Shown: piece by piece, positions 31,385-42,619 of the stretch
Position numbering within the stretch: position 1 is the first letter of the stretch
Layout: the number at the start of each line of letters is the position of its first letter
Assembly (NCBI GenBank): GCA_025175895.1
Contig: CM046000.1
Coordinates: 43,188,720-43,252,719, forward strand
From: Wurfbainia villosa
Lineage: Eukaryota; Streptophyta; Magnoliopsida; Zingiberales; Zingiberaceae
Length of the DNA: 64,000 nucleotides
Reading direction: 5' to 3'
Translations under genes and position numbers: made by a program
Notes under the pieces: generated by a model
Told to the model about the DNA's origin: nothing
Database searches by the model: none
The model's input: the letters and a program-made list of their open reading frames with translations, nothing else

Positions 31385-32988
31385 GGCACATGTGCTAGCA
31401 TGCCGACGGGTTCCTTCACTGAGTTATCCCCCATACAAATACCAAGGTTCGCTAGTTGGAGCCCATTCAGTCCCATCTTCAAATAATATGCATAGGGCAT
31501 CACACTTACTGATGACCCCAAGTCACACAGTGCTTCATCGAAGCTTTTCCCATAAATCGAGTAGGGGATAACAAATTCACTAGGGTCCTCAAGATGGGGT
31601 GGAATCTTGTCCTTAGTTTCGGCTTGGTCAGGTAGGGTGGAAATCATGGCTGCACACCCCTTGGCAAATCTGTTTCTCTGTGCTACTCTCTCATTGCCCA
31701 CTCCTTCCTCCTTAGCTTGACTCGGCTCAGGTAATGATGGAGAGCTCTCCATAGGTTGCAACATAGTCTGGGCTATCTAGGCCACTTGTGTCTCCAACAT
31801 CCTTGTGTGACTTGCAAGACCGTCAACAGTAGCCTTCAAGTCTCTAAGTGACTTCTTTGTTTTTTGATGTTGGCGACGGAATTCTTCATTGGCCTTTGTT
31901 TGGGTAGCAATGAAGTCTTCCATCATCAATTCTAATTTAGACTTCTGTTGTTGTTGCTGTCCATTGCCCTGCTACTGCCCATACCCTCTTGATGATTGAA
32001 AGTTCCCCGAGTTATTCTGAAAGGAAAAATTCGGGTGGTTCCTCCATCCGAGATTATAAGTACTGGAGTACGGGTTGTTGGGCTTTTGATTGTAGTCCCC
32101 AATCATATCGCAGTGCTCAATCTGCTCTTCTAAGCTGCTCTGCCCTCCACAATAGTCCTCCTAATATGCTGCTGCTCCTTCTTCAAAGTCAATGGCTACA
32201 CATGCAGATCTAGGATTTAAAGAGTCAAAACGTCTACTAAGCGCGTCCATCCTTGATGCTAGGTGGTCCACGGAGTTGACAGTATATTGTCCCGCTGCAG
32301 GAGCTGGTTGTCCATGTTCGGAAGGCCATTGATGGTGGTTCTGGGACACCTCTTCTATTAGCTCCTCTACTTCCTCGATAGTCTTGTTCATAAGTTCTCC
32401 TCCTACAGAAGAATCAAGGGACATCTTCGTGGCGTACGTGATCCCATTGTAGAAGATGTGGATCACCAACCACCTTTCCAGTCCGTTATGGGGGCATTGG
32501 CAGAGTAGCCCCTTGTAGTAATCCCAAGCTTCGAATAGAGACTCCCCTCCTTTCTGACAGAAGCTTGTAATTAGATGGCGCATGTGAGCAGTCTTGCTTG
32601 GTGGGAAATATTTGTTCAAAAACTGTTGCTCACATTGCTCCCATGTAGTAATACTTCTCGAAGGTAGAGAGTGAAGCCATGTCTTAGCCTTAGCCTGCAA
32701 TGAAAACGGAAATAGGCTCAGATGGATCACGTTCGTAGGGACTCCATTTATCTTCATCGTTGAACAGATTTCCAAGAATGTCTCTAGGTGTCAGTTCGGG
32801 TCTTCAGTCACAGCTCCCCCGAATTGACTCTGTTGGACCATATGTATCAGTGCTGGTTTTAGTTCAAAGTTGTTTGCCAAAATGAATGGTCCAGCTATGC
32901 TCGGCCTAAATCCTCTAGAACTAGGAGTTACATAATCTCGCAGAGGTCGGCTACCTATATTTACTTCGAATGCAGCTTGGTCCTCCAT
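31385..32988 (-). pseudogene. gag: Gypsy G gag and protease N-terminal part
   Basis: Minus strand. The frame from 32988 (MEDQAAFEV) has RPLRDYVTP, NNFELKPALIHMV and EDPN, then a TGA at about 32788, then HLETFLEICSTMKINGV, FPFSLQAKAKTWLHSLP, ITTWEQCEQQFLNKYFPP, CPHNGLERWL and LMNKTIEEVEELIEE: the standard plant Ty3/gypsy gag of Athila/Tat type. Stops at about 32160, 31980 and 31780 break the C-terminal part (NNPYSSTYNLGWRNHPNFS). The frame 31764-31385 holds PPHLEDPSEFVIPYSI and the protease core LCDLGSSVSVMPYAYY. The active site reads DLGSS where DLGAS is common. A1 interrupts it after VGMLAHVP; the rest is at 13590-13889. Confidence 0.9.
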
Positions 32989-33340
32989 CCTCTTCTGTTA
33001 GGCTCTCCGGCGATGATAGGTTCATTTGATTTCTAAATTGATCGGAGTTAGGCCTTCCGATCCTAAGCGTCTATGCATATGAAGAACTGAGCCACAAAAA
33101 TTAGGAGTATTTCCTAATACTAGAAAACATGAAATAAACTAATCTAGTTGCCAAAATTAAAGAGTCAATAAGAAAATAGAGAACTACTGCTAAAATAAAA
33201 TAAAACTAAATCTATATAGATAAAATCTAGAACTAAAGTAAATAAAGCAAAATAAAAAAGGAAGTAAAGCAAGTAAATAAATCTAATCCTAAGTCCGATC
33301 CAATTATCCACCTCTTTATTCGATAACGAATCAATCAGTC
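32989..33340 (-). other. Gypsy G leader
   Basis: A-rich on the plus strand (runs of AAATAAAGTAAA type, 33180-33280). No coding frame. Lies between primer site and gag. Confidence 0.65.
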
Positions 33341-33362
33341 CCCGACAACGGCGCTAAAAACT
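33341..33362 (-). other. Gypsy G primer binding site
   Basis: Minus strand AGTTTTTAGCGCCGTTGTCG then GG follows the LTR end GCATCA. It differs at few positions from TGGCGCCGTTGCCGGGG, the primer site of plant Athila/Tat elements. Confidence 0.85.
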
Positions 33363-34761
33363 TGATGCATACAAATGTGACCTCAAATCTCGCGACGGAG
33401 ACCATCGAGGACTCAAAGTGCGCGCTCGCACTCAACACCCGCAAGTGCACAGATGTCGCCAAGTAATAAAAAGATTATTGATTCCATAGGGACTGAGATT
33501 CGAGTACCGATTTGTTTAGTGGATGTTATTGTTCGGGACTAGACTCTAAAGGTTGCAATTAGGAGGGTTGTCGGCGGTCTTAACTCTAATACGGTATCAC
33601 ACAGAGGAAAAGAAGGGTCTCTATGGGTCTTTAGATGGATTCTAGGATTTCAGTTTCGTTTGTGTGTCGCGGAACACATTGCCAATTGGGTTTTCTTAGG
33701 TTTCTAGTTATGGTTTTGTGGAAAGGACATCATACACTCCCCCGATGAGCCTTCGTGTCTATCAGAAGCTACCTCTGCCATACCATGTCAACCCCTAGCT
33801 TTAGGATGGGATAGTCGGTACGAGGATACCGAATCGATCCTTGCGGCGAGTCGAAAATGAGGCACGTTTACTACTCTATCGCATTCTTCTACCGACAATT
33901 ATCGGCGATAAGGCCAACCCTTAGGTCCCTCTTTAATTCCCCTAAATCTTTGATATGAGAGTTGTCACCCCTCGTATCGGCTAAACACAATGACTAGAAA
34001 ACCAAAATGATAACTATAGATCTAAACCAAAACACCAATTGCGAATATAAATTTAAGAACGAAAAGATATTTGAATTAACATGTTCCGACTCAACACAAA
34101 TTACTCCCTAATCCTAGAATCAGAGAGTCTACTCCATAGATATGAGAGAAAAAACACAAGGCATGATCATATCCATATAAACAATAGAATTTACGCAAAG
34201 AATAGGATTTACAATGCAATGTAGGTCTTCTCCTCGGTGTTGAAGTGCAGAATCTTGACCTCCGACGACATTTTTCCTCCCCGTTGCGAGTTCTCGAAGC
34301 TTTTCAGGGCTTCGGAGTGTCATCTAAACCTTCGTGCCCCCCCTAGGGTTTAAGCAGAGCTTTCCTTATATAGACATCACGCCGGATCACTGCGAAATCT
34401 AGAAAAAACTTTTGTCGTGTCAATTTGCTGGGCCACCACACAACCGTGTGAAAACACATGGCCTGGACATGTGTCAGGCTGTGGCGGTCGTTTTCGCCCT
34501 ATGAACACGATCGTGTGTGGGCACACGCCCTGGCCGTGTTCCCTTCTATGTCTAGCTGCCAAATGTCTTCTTTTGCTCTGAAATTGCACCTTTTCCCCTA
34601 TAAAATGCTATCCTGCACACAAAAGTAAACAGAGTAGATCTTCGAACCAGAAAATAGGAAATGCATGAAACATAATGCAAAATATGCATAAAACAAACAT
34701 AAAATGCTATGAGATGTGAGCAAAAACTACTCCTAAATTCCTATATGTTTTTCTCACATCA
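33363..34761 (-). repeat. Gypsy G 5' LTR
   Basis: 1399 bp with TG..CA ends, uninterrupted, aligning to 853-1487 plus 3359-4019. A cluster of CACACGACCGTGTG-like words lies at 34435-34545. Right of 34761 the old E' LTR resumes. Confidence 0.92.
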
Positions 34762-35380
34762 TAATCGTCTTAGAAATTATTAATAAAATTCACTATTTAA
34801 GTGTACATTATCTATGTATTTGATTGGATCTTAAATTCATGTACTGAAGTCCACAATACGATGCATGACATGAAAGAAATTGTGATTGGATTACAATTAG
34901 TGGGTATCTTATCTTGTGTATCATGTAAGTATTGAAACAATCCCTAGTTGATGAATTGATGAGATTGGACGTCATCGATTCTGTGAGACTAGAACATGTT
35001 ATGCTCCTTGGTTTATCCAAGCATTTGGTACTCACTGAATGGAAGCATAGGGATGCTGAGAGTGAACATGTGGATGCTAGTTATGGTAACTAGTTCATTG
35101 GATGACCTGCTATGAGACTTAATATGGTTCTATATGTCGTTGAAGATCTCATTGCAGCTTGAGTGCGAGCTTCCTTAGACTTGAGGTATTCAAGTAATCT
35201 TGGTCATGACACCTTATACTTTGACTTCTTTGTAGCCATCTCTATATGAGGTGTAACTCTGGGATGATTGAGTATAAGCCAAAGTGATCGAAGGTGTTTG
35301 AATAATCCATAGAGGATTCACCACTCTTGATAAAGGAGATGTATACTCTAGGCCTCTTGTCAGGATTGTTACTCAGAAGT
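34762..35380 (+). repeat. Old E' LTR, segment 1
   Basis: Aligns with the first part of the E LTRs (35440-36060), for example GATTCACTATTTGAG and TTTGATTGGATCTTAAA, with many differences. About 30 bases of its start are outside the window, left of gypsy G. It ends in GAAGT, the target duplication of E, and continues at 44819. Confidence 0.85.
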
Positions 35381-37577
35381 TGTTAGTAATATATGAGAGA
35401 TGTCCTAAGGCAATCGCCTTATGTATGAACCATTTATATGATAAATGAAGATTCACTATTTGAGTATACATGTTTAATGTATTTGATTGGATCTTAAACT
35501 CATTTACTGAATGTCCACGATACGATTCACAAAGATGAGAGAATTTGTGATTGGATCACAACTAGTGAGTATCTCTACATGTGTAATTGTGATGTATCGG
35601 AATTATCCCTAGTCGATGAATTGATGGATTTGGACACCATCAATTCTGTCGAGACTAGCACGAGGTATACTCCTTGGTGTATCCAAGCAGCTGATTCTCA
35701 CTGGCTGGAGACATAGTGATGTCCGGAGTTGATCGTGGATGCTAGTTATGGTAACTAGTTCATTGGAGTGACCAGCCGTAAGACTTCATATGGTTCTCTG
35801 CATATATAGATATGTCAATGAAGTTCTTACTGTAGCTTAAGTGCGATGTTCTTTGACTTGCGGTATTCAAGTCATCTTGATCATGGAGACTTATGCTTTG
35901 ACATCTTAAGCAAACATCTCTAAGGAGATGTGGACCCGGATGATTGGGTATAAGTCAGTGATCAAAAGGTGTTTGAATAGCCTATAAAGGATTCACCACT
36001 CCTTGCGAGGAGATGTATACCCATGGCCTCTCGTCGGATTGTTACTAAAGTCTTTGGCCAAAGCATTACATGTTTAGAGTAAGGTACTCTTCGATACATG
36101 TGGAGTAACTAGAATCTGGGGACGAGGAAATGATACTTGGGCTAGGTGTGACGAGTCACTTAGTGGGGATGACACAATAGACCATGTCCCGAACCAAGTG
36201 GGTATAAGATGAGTGAAGGAATGGGGCACGATTCATTCGAGCCATCAAGGGTTAAAATAGTTCGATCAACCGTTGATCTTTTCGGTTAATTGGGGATCAT
36301 GATGTACTACTAGGTGCCACTCATGATCGTTCTATAATTAATGGTTAATTATAGACGGCCAACATAAACCGAGAACCTATTTGGTCACACGCACAATGAG
36401 TGTAATCCAAAGGATTTAAAACGAGCTTGAGAATGAGATTCTCAGACCGAGAGAAACTATGTTTGGTTGGACCAAACATAAAGCGAGCATGAAATTGTTT
36501 CAGTCGCAATGGAAGCGTGGATGGGCTGCGTCTTATGAAGACGTAATGGATGGACCAAAATGGTTTGGTTCTAATCCAATGGATAAGAATAAACCAAAGG
36601 GTTTGGTTTATTTTAAACGAATGAACCAAAAGTTGGTTTGGTTCGTTTTAACTTAAAATAAACCATCATGGTTTGGTTTATTTTAACTTATCTTAATGGA
36701 GCGGGTTAACGGGCTTTATGGATATGATCCATTAACCATTAAGAGAATTAGTTCTCTATAAAAGTGGGCTTAAAGGATTGTTAAACCCTAATCCAAAATC
36801 AAAACCCTAGCCTCCAAGGAGTTGCCGCCCAACCTGGTTGTGCCGCCCAAGCTCCTTGCCGCCCAGCTTGATTGTGCTGCCGTCAAGACCCTTGCCGGTG
36901 TCCAAGCTCCAGCCGGTGAACCTCCGGCGACCCTCCGGTGATCCCCTAAAAGGTTCGGCATCAAGGTGAGCTTTTGTCTCCTTGTTTTGGCCGGCGCCTA
37001 TCTCCTCCACCAAGCTGTCCAGTTTTCTGGACAGCTTCTTCTCCTCTCGTCGGAGCGTCGTTTGGACGACGGTTAGTGCTCCGACAGCGGCTAACATACC
37101 GGGGATTTGATCTCCGGTAATCCTCTGAGGTGGAGGACGAAGGATTCGTCAATCGGTTGACGAATACCTCTCCGGAGAAGCAAGTCTTGAGGATTTATTT
37201 TTAGGTCCGAATTTGGATTCGGATCGTGATCATCTCTCGATCACGTCGTCTTCAACACGAGGCTAGTAACCCGTACGAAGACGAAGCTCGTGGCTTGGCG
37301 AAGTCATCCCGAGGAGCTCGGCGTGGATACGGATAGAGACGATTCTTACGAGGATCGTTCCGGTTGATGCCGTTCCCGCTACACGTCATACGAAAGGTAT
37401 AACGTAGTTTAATTTCCTTTTATTGCAATTTTAATTTACGGTTATGTCTACACTTGTTGTAATAGCATGCGTGTGTTGTAATAAATAGGAGTATTTATTA
37501 TTTTTATTGCTTCCGCTGTGCTCATGTTTACGAAACATGATCGAACACACACACGCCGCGGTGCCGGAAACCCAACA
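35381..37577 (+). repeat. Element E 5' LTR
   Basis: 2197 bp, TGTTAGTAAT to AACCCAACA. TATAAAAG at 36757. Open frames on the minus strand near 36807-37097 recur in the other LTR only because the LTRs are copies. Confidence 0.95.
36757..36764 (+). promoter_or_regulatory. TATA box of the E 5' LTR
   Basis: CTCTATAAAAGTGGGCTTAA, repeated at 43990 in the 3' LTR. Confidence 0.65.
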
Positions 37578-37578
37578 G

Positions 37579-37591
37579 TGGTATCAGAGCC
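37579..37591 (+). other. Element E primer binding site
   Basis: TGGTATCAGAGCC one base after the LTR end CCAACA. Confidence 0.93.
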
Positions 37592-38867
37592 CAGGTTGTG
37601 TTTCGACATAATCGTAAAATGGTTTTGCGATAGTCATAATGTATTTCTGGAAATTTTCTAATTTTGGAAATTTAGAAGTATTTATGGAAATTTTTCAATT
37701 TTGGAAAGTCTAGAAGTATTTATGGAAATCTTCCACTTTTGGAAAGTTAGAAGTATTTATGGAAATTGATATTTTCCATAAATAAAATATTTGATTAGAT
37801 TCTGGAAATTTGTTTCCTAATTTAATCATGATTTGATTTGGGAAATCAAATCTTAAAATATTTTATTTCCATAAGTAGTTTTAATGATTTAGGAAATTTG
37901 TTTCCTAAATAGATTTTCCTTAATCAAATAATTCCATGAATAAAATATGTGATTAGATTTGGAAATTTGTTTCCTAATTTAATTATGATTTGATTTGGAG
38001 AATCAAATCTTAAACATATTTTATTTCCATAAATAGTTATGACATATAAGGAAATATATACATGACATAATTGTATGCCATGTAATTGCATTAGATGCAT
38101 AACATTATGCCATGCGTGTCGTGACATGTAGATGTATGCCATGTATGTCATGCCATGTAGATAATAGTTATTTGCATGCAAAGAGGAAGAGACATAAAAA
38201 TCCTAACTCAATATTAAAGCCTACACCTTCCATTAATATGGTTAGAACCAGAGTTCTGTTTCCTGTTTGGGTTGTTGGACTCACTCCAAGCCCGGCTCGA
38301 ACCTGAACATGTTCAAATCATTGGAATAGTTTAACTCTAATATGGTAAGAGTCAGAGGTCAATCGTTAGTTTGGGTTGTTGGACTCACTCCAAGCCTGGC
38401 TAATTGGTTGAATGCTCTCTAATCATATTAAAACCATTTCGCGATTAATGGGTCGGCTTTAACTTGGAGCATCGATTTGTTGGACTCACTCCAAGGTCGA
38501 TGTGAAGAGAGGTGAAGTTGGGTGCTATGCATATGATGCATACTTGTTAATGTGTTAACAACCCAATGTATGTGTAAACATTCAATTAGTTGATAGCACA
38601 TTGTGATAGTTACATATACATGATATGTAATCGGTATACTTGATACCCACCATCATAGCTAAGAATGGCTTGTTGGACTCACTCCAAGGTTGTTCTTATC
38701 TATGATGGATATCAGCCCATTCGGAGATGGACCTACGATCTCCCGAAGTGATTTTAAGGGTTTTTGAAATTCGAAAAATGAATGGGATTTATAAATGTAT
38801 ATTGATGCATTTTAAAATTATTTTCTCATATATGCTCGTTTTGTATTTCTAGGTCAATAAATTGATC
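37592..38867 (+). other. Element E leader with repeats and hairpin units
   Basis: A noncoding leader of almost 1.3 kb. The first part (37650-38050) repeats AAGTATTTATGGAAAT and TGGAAATTTGTTTCCTAATT words. The second part (38220-38700) holds four exact copies of TTGGACTCACTCCAA at 38275, 38379, 38480 and 38673. Each can fold as a five-pair stem (TTGGA/TCCAA) with loop CTCAC. Copies 1 and 2 lie in longer direct repeats (GTTTGGGTTGTTGGACTCAC). The older E' leader has four equivalents. Confidence 0.8.
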
Positions 38868-39590
38868 ATGATGTGTTTGAATTTGCGTTCCATTTTGGAT
38901 TCAAATAAATTGACTGGGCCGAACTTCTTGGACTAGCTTAGAAACTTGAGAATTGTTCTCAAGGTGGAAAAGCTTGAGTATGTCCTCGAAGCGCCTCTTC
39001 CCGCCCATCCTAGTGACAATGCAACTCTTGACCAATTGTTGGCCTATCAGAAACATGTGAGTGATTCTGAACAAATGAGTTGCATCATGCTAGCCACGAT
39101 GGAACCCAAGCTACGAAAGCAGCATGAGCATATGGATGCTCATATCGTAGTCCTTCATCTTTGTGAGTTGGTTGATGAGCAAGTGAGATTCGAAAGGTTC
39201 GAAGTCTCAAAGCTCCTCTTCACCTCTGAGATGCTAGGAGGTTCATCTGTGGTACTGCTCAATATGCTGAAGACTGTGGAGTCTTCTGAGAAGCATGAGC
39301 AGGGGACGGTGCTGTTAGTTGATTCCTCGAAGAAAGGTTCTAAGAGGAAGTCAAAGGAACAACAGAAGGGAAAGAAGAAAAGGGATAAGAAGGTAGAACT
39401 AGCACAAAAGGAAACTTGCCATCATTATGGCAAGGAGAGACATTTGCGAAGAAAGTGCAAGATTTATCTTGAGTCCGTGAAGAAGGATAAGGCATCGGAT
39501 GCCCCATCTTCTTCAGAAATCTTCTTTATTGATTGTCATTCTATTTCCTCAGACACTTGGGTATTTGATACTGGGTGTGGCTCACATATA
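38868..39590 (+). pseudogene. gag: Element E gag
   Basis: The likely start is ATG at 38868 (MMCLNLRSILDSNKL). After 22 codons an amber codon at 38934-38936 interrupts TGPNFLD-LRNLRIVLK, where related gags have Trp; E' has the same amber at 57085-57087. The frame continues with EHMDAHIVVLHLCELVDEQV and a Lys-rich tail. The zinc knuckle is damaged (CHHYGKERHLRRKC, second Cys replaced by Tyr). Gag would form the particle coat and bind element RNA. Confidence 0.85.
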
Positions 39591-40731
39591 TGTAATGACA
39601 TACATGGGCTAAGGAATAGAAGAAGACTCGTCAAGGGGAGAGTCAAATTTACGTGTTGGGAATGGAGCAACGGTTGCTGCACTCGCCATCGGAACGTATT
39701 TGTTGGAACTCCCTATAGGACTTGTCTTAGAACTGGACAATTGCTTTTATGTTCCTTCGTTGATAAAGAACATCATTTCTATTTCTTGTCTAAATAGAAA
39801 TGGGTTCCATTTGACTTTTAGTAACAATTGTTGTTACATAACTTTGAATGGAGTTCTTTATGGGATTGGAACTTTAAGAAATGGTGTTTATACGTTGGAC
39901 ATATCCAGTGACATTTGCAATATCGAAGCGAGCAACAAGCGTGCTCAAAAGGATAATCAAATAGACTCCTACATATGGCATTGTCGTCTTGGTCATATAA
40001 GCAAGAAACGCATGTCCGAATTACACCGATGTGGAATTCTGGAATCGTTTGAATTGGATTCATACGATACATGCGAATCATGCTTAAAAGGCAAGATGAT
40101 TAAGTTACCTTTTACTGGAAAAGGTGAACGAATGGGAGAGTTACTAGGTCTAGTACATACTGATGTATGTGGACCTATGTCAACTCAAGCTTTAGGAGGC
40201 TATAACTACTTCATTACCTTCACCGATGATCACTCACGGTTTGGGTATGTGTTCTTGATGAAACACAAGTCTGAAGCCTTTGAAAAGTTCAAAGAATTCA
40301 GAAATGAAGTAGAGAAACAACATGACAAAAGTATTAAAATACTTCGATCGGATCGAGGTGGTGAATACTTAAGTCAAGAGTTTCTTGATTATCTAAGAGA
40401 CAATGGCATATTGTCTCAATGGACTCCGCCCTACACACCACAGCATAATGGTGTATCTGAGAGGCGTAACCGGACCTTGTTGGACATGGTCAGGTCAATG
40501 ATGAATCATGCGACTCTTCCCAAGTCCTTTTGGGGTTATGCACTTGCAATTGTTTACTTGTTAAATGTAATGCCTACCAAGGTAGTCTCTACTACTCCAT
40601 ATGAGATATGGGCTAGTAAGAAACCTCATGTATCTTACTTGAAGATATGGGGTTGTCCTCGCTTATGTGAAGTGATCAGACGTATAAATTGGATGCTAAG
40701 TCCGATAAATGTCTATTTATTGATACCCTAA
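39540..40731 (+). pseudogene. Element E protease, pre-integrase and integrase
   Basis: Protease active site WVFDTGCGSHICND at about 39556-39600 in the gag frame. A frameshift near 39640 moves the sequence to the frame ending at 40731 (LELPIGLVLELDNCFYVPS). This has the pre-integrase WHCRLGHISKKRMSELH and CESCLKGKM and an integrase core with all three acidic residues in HTDVCGP, LRSDRGGEYLS and NGVSERRNRTL. It loses frame near 40660 in the KIWGC region. The core itself is unbroken for about 300 codons. Confidence 0.9.
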
Positions 40732-40777
40732 GGAAACAAGGGGTTACTAATTCTATCATCTGTGGAACAAAAGGTGT

Positions 40778-42605
40778 TTGTTTCAAGGCATGTCAGTGTT
40801 TCTAGAGAAAGAGTTTCTCTTGCAAGAAAACAGTGGGAGTGTCGTCGAGCTTGAGGAGGCTCGAGAGACTCAAATAGACATTGATGAGATACCTGGTGAA
40901 GCACAACAGCCGACAACTCATAGTGATGAGCAATCGGCTAGACTTATTGTAACACCACATCTTCGTAGATCTGGTAGAACACGCAATATTCCTGAGAGAT
41001 ATGGATTTCTCGTAAGCGAATCGAACGACGTGTTACTCATTGATGATGAGGAGCCTACCAGTTATGAAGAAGTGCTGACAAGTTCAGAAAGGGATAAGTG
41101 GCTTGGTGCCATGAAGTCGGAAATGGATTCCATGTATGAAAACCAAGTTTGGACCTTGGTTGACCCACCTGAAGGCATAAAGCCTATAGGGTGCAAGTGG
41201 GTTTTCAAGAAGAAAACCGACATGGATGGTAATGTGATTACCTATAAGGCTAGATTGGTGGCAAAAGGATATCGTCAAAAACAAGGTGTTGATTATGACG
41301 AAACCTATTCGCTCAGAGCTATGCTTAAATCCATTCGATGCTCGCCATAGCGGCTCATTATGATTATGAGATATGGCAGATGGATGTGAAAACAGCTTTC
41401 CTTAATGGAAACCTGCTCGAGGACGTGTATATGATACAGCCTGAGGGTTTCACATCGGTTGACAAAACCAAGGTATGCAAATTGCGACGATCCATTTATG
41501 GATTGAAGCAAGCATCCAGGAGCTGGAATATCCGTTTTGATGAGACAATCAAAAAGTTTGATTTCTCACAAAATCCAGATGAACCTTGTGTGTACAAGAA
41601 GGTTAGTGGGAGTGCAGTCGTGTTCCTAGTATTGTATGTCGATGACATATTACTTATAGGAAACGATGTGTCAATCTTACAGTCAGTTAAGGTTTGGTTA
41701 TCCAAGACATTCTCCATGAAAGACCTGGGAGAAGCAACCTACATCCTTGGGATTAAGATCTATAGAGATAGATCGAAACGGTTGCTTGGTCTTTCGCAGT
41801 CTACATATATAGACCGAGTGCTAAAGAGGTTTAGCATGTCGGAATCCAAGAAAGGTTATCTACCCATCAGGCATGGGGAACACCTTTCGAAGTCTATGTG
41901 TCCGCGCACAGAAGACGAGAGGATTTGCATGAGTAAGATTCCCTATGCATCCGCAATAGGATCTATCATGTATGCTATGTTATGTACGAGGCCCGATGTA
42001 TCGTACGCTCTGAGTGTCACGAGCAGATACCAATCCGATCCAGGAATGGATCATTGGGTGACTGTTAAGACGATCCTTAAGTACTTGAGAAGAACTAAGG
42101 ATGTGTTCCTAATATATGGAGAAGGGGACATGGTGATACGCGGGTATACGGATGCGGCTTCGAGACAAGGATGATTCCAGTCTCGATGCGGATCGTGTTC
42201 ACCTTGAATTAAGCGCGATGAGTTGGAAAAGTTCCAAACAAGAGATGGCGGATTCTACCACGAGGCGAGAATATATTGCGGCGAGCGTGAAAGGAAGCGG
42301 TTTGGATCAAGAAGTTCGTTCATGAACTTGGTGTGATTCCGACCATTGTTGAAGCAATACCGGTCTACTGCGACAACAATGGAGCAATTGCACAGGCGAA
42401 AGAGCCAAGGTCTCATCAACGATCCAAACATGTGCTTCGCCGCTATCATCTTATCAGAGAGATCATAAGTAGGAACGAAATACAAATCGAGAAAATTCCC
42501 ACTGAAAGGAACTTAGCGGATCCTTTGACTAAAGCATTACCTCAAAGTAAGTTTGAGGGTCATGTTAGAGCTTATGGTATAGGATACCATAGCGATTGGC
42601 ATTAG
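40778..42605 (+). pseudogene. Element E reverse transcriptase-RNase H
   Basis: The frame 40778-41350 has the linker RRSGRTRNIPERYGF and RT fingers (GCKWVFKKKTDMDGN). A short loss at about 41325-41340 shifts to 41338-42174 with WQMDVKTAFLNGNLLEDVYM, RSIYGLKQASRSW and the catalytic YVDDILLIGND. Frame is lost at 42165-42330 inside RNase H (GYTDA kept, the EAEY region garbled) and regained for VYCDNNGAIAQAKEPR, RYHLIREII and LADPLTKALPQSKFEG, stopping at 42603-42605. The end of pol is complete. Confidence 0.9.
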
Positions 42606-42619
42606 GCCAAGTGGGAGTC
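42606..42619 (+). other. Element E polypurine tract
   Basis: GGCCAAGTGGGAGTC borders the 3' LTR start TGTTAG. Confidence 0.85.

Larger units (their letters stand above)
853..34761 (-). mobile_element. Athila-like Ty3/gypsy element G, nested host of A, C, D, A1 and B
   Basis: One minus-strand gypsy element can be traced through all later insertions. Its 5' LTR is 33363-34761, primer site 33341-33362, gag and protease 31385-32988 continuing at 13590-13889, a third ORF 11430-13173, a terminal polypurine tract near 4020-4040, and a 3' LTR split into 853-1487 and 3359-4019. No RT, RNase H or integrase is visible anywhere between protease and third ORF, so G is probably non-autonomous. It inserted about 35 bases into the old E' LTR, whose sequence resumes at 34762. 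The last roughly 70 bases of the 3' LTR and its duplication lie left of the window. Confidence 0.85.

Noticed and set aside
853..34761. A host gene captured between the gypsy LTRs
   Set aside because: All internal coding sequence is accounted for by retroelement gag, protease, integrase, RT-RNase H or the Athila-type third ORF. No non-element domain was seen.
36807..37097. 96-codon minus-strand frame nearly identical at 44040-44330
   Set aside because: Again a matched position in the two LTRs of element E, antisense to the element, with no domain.
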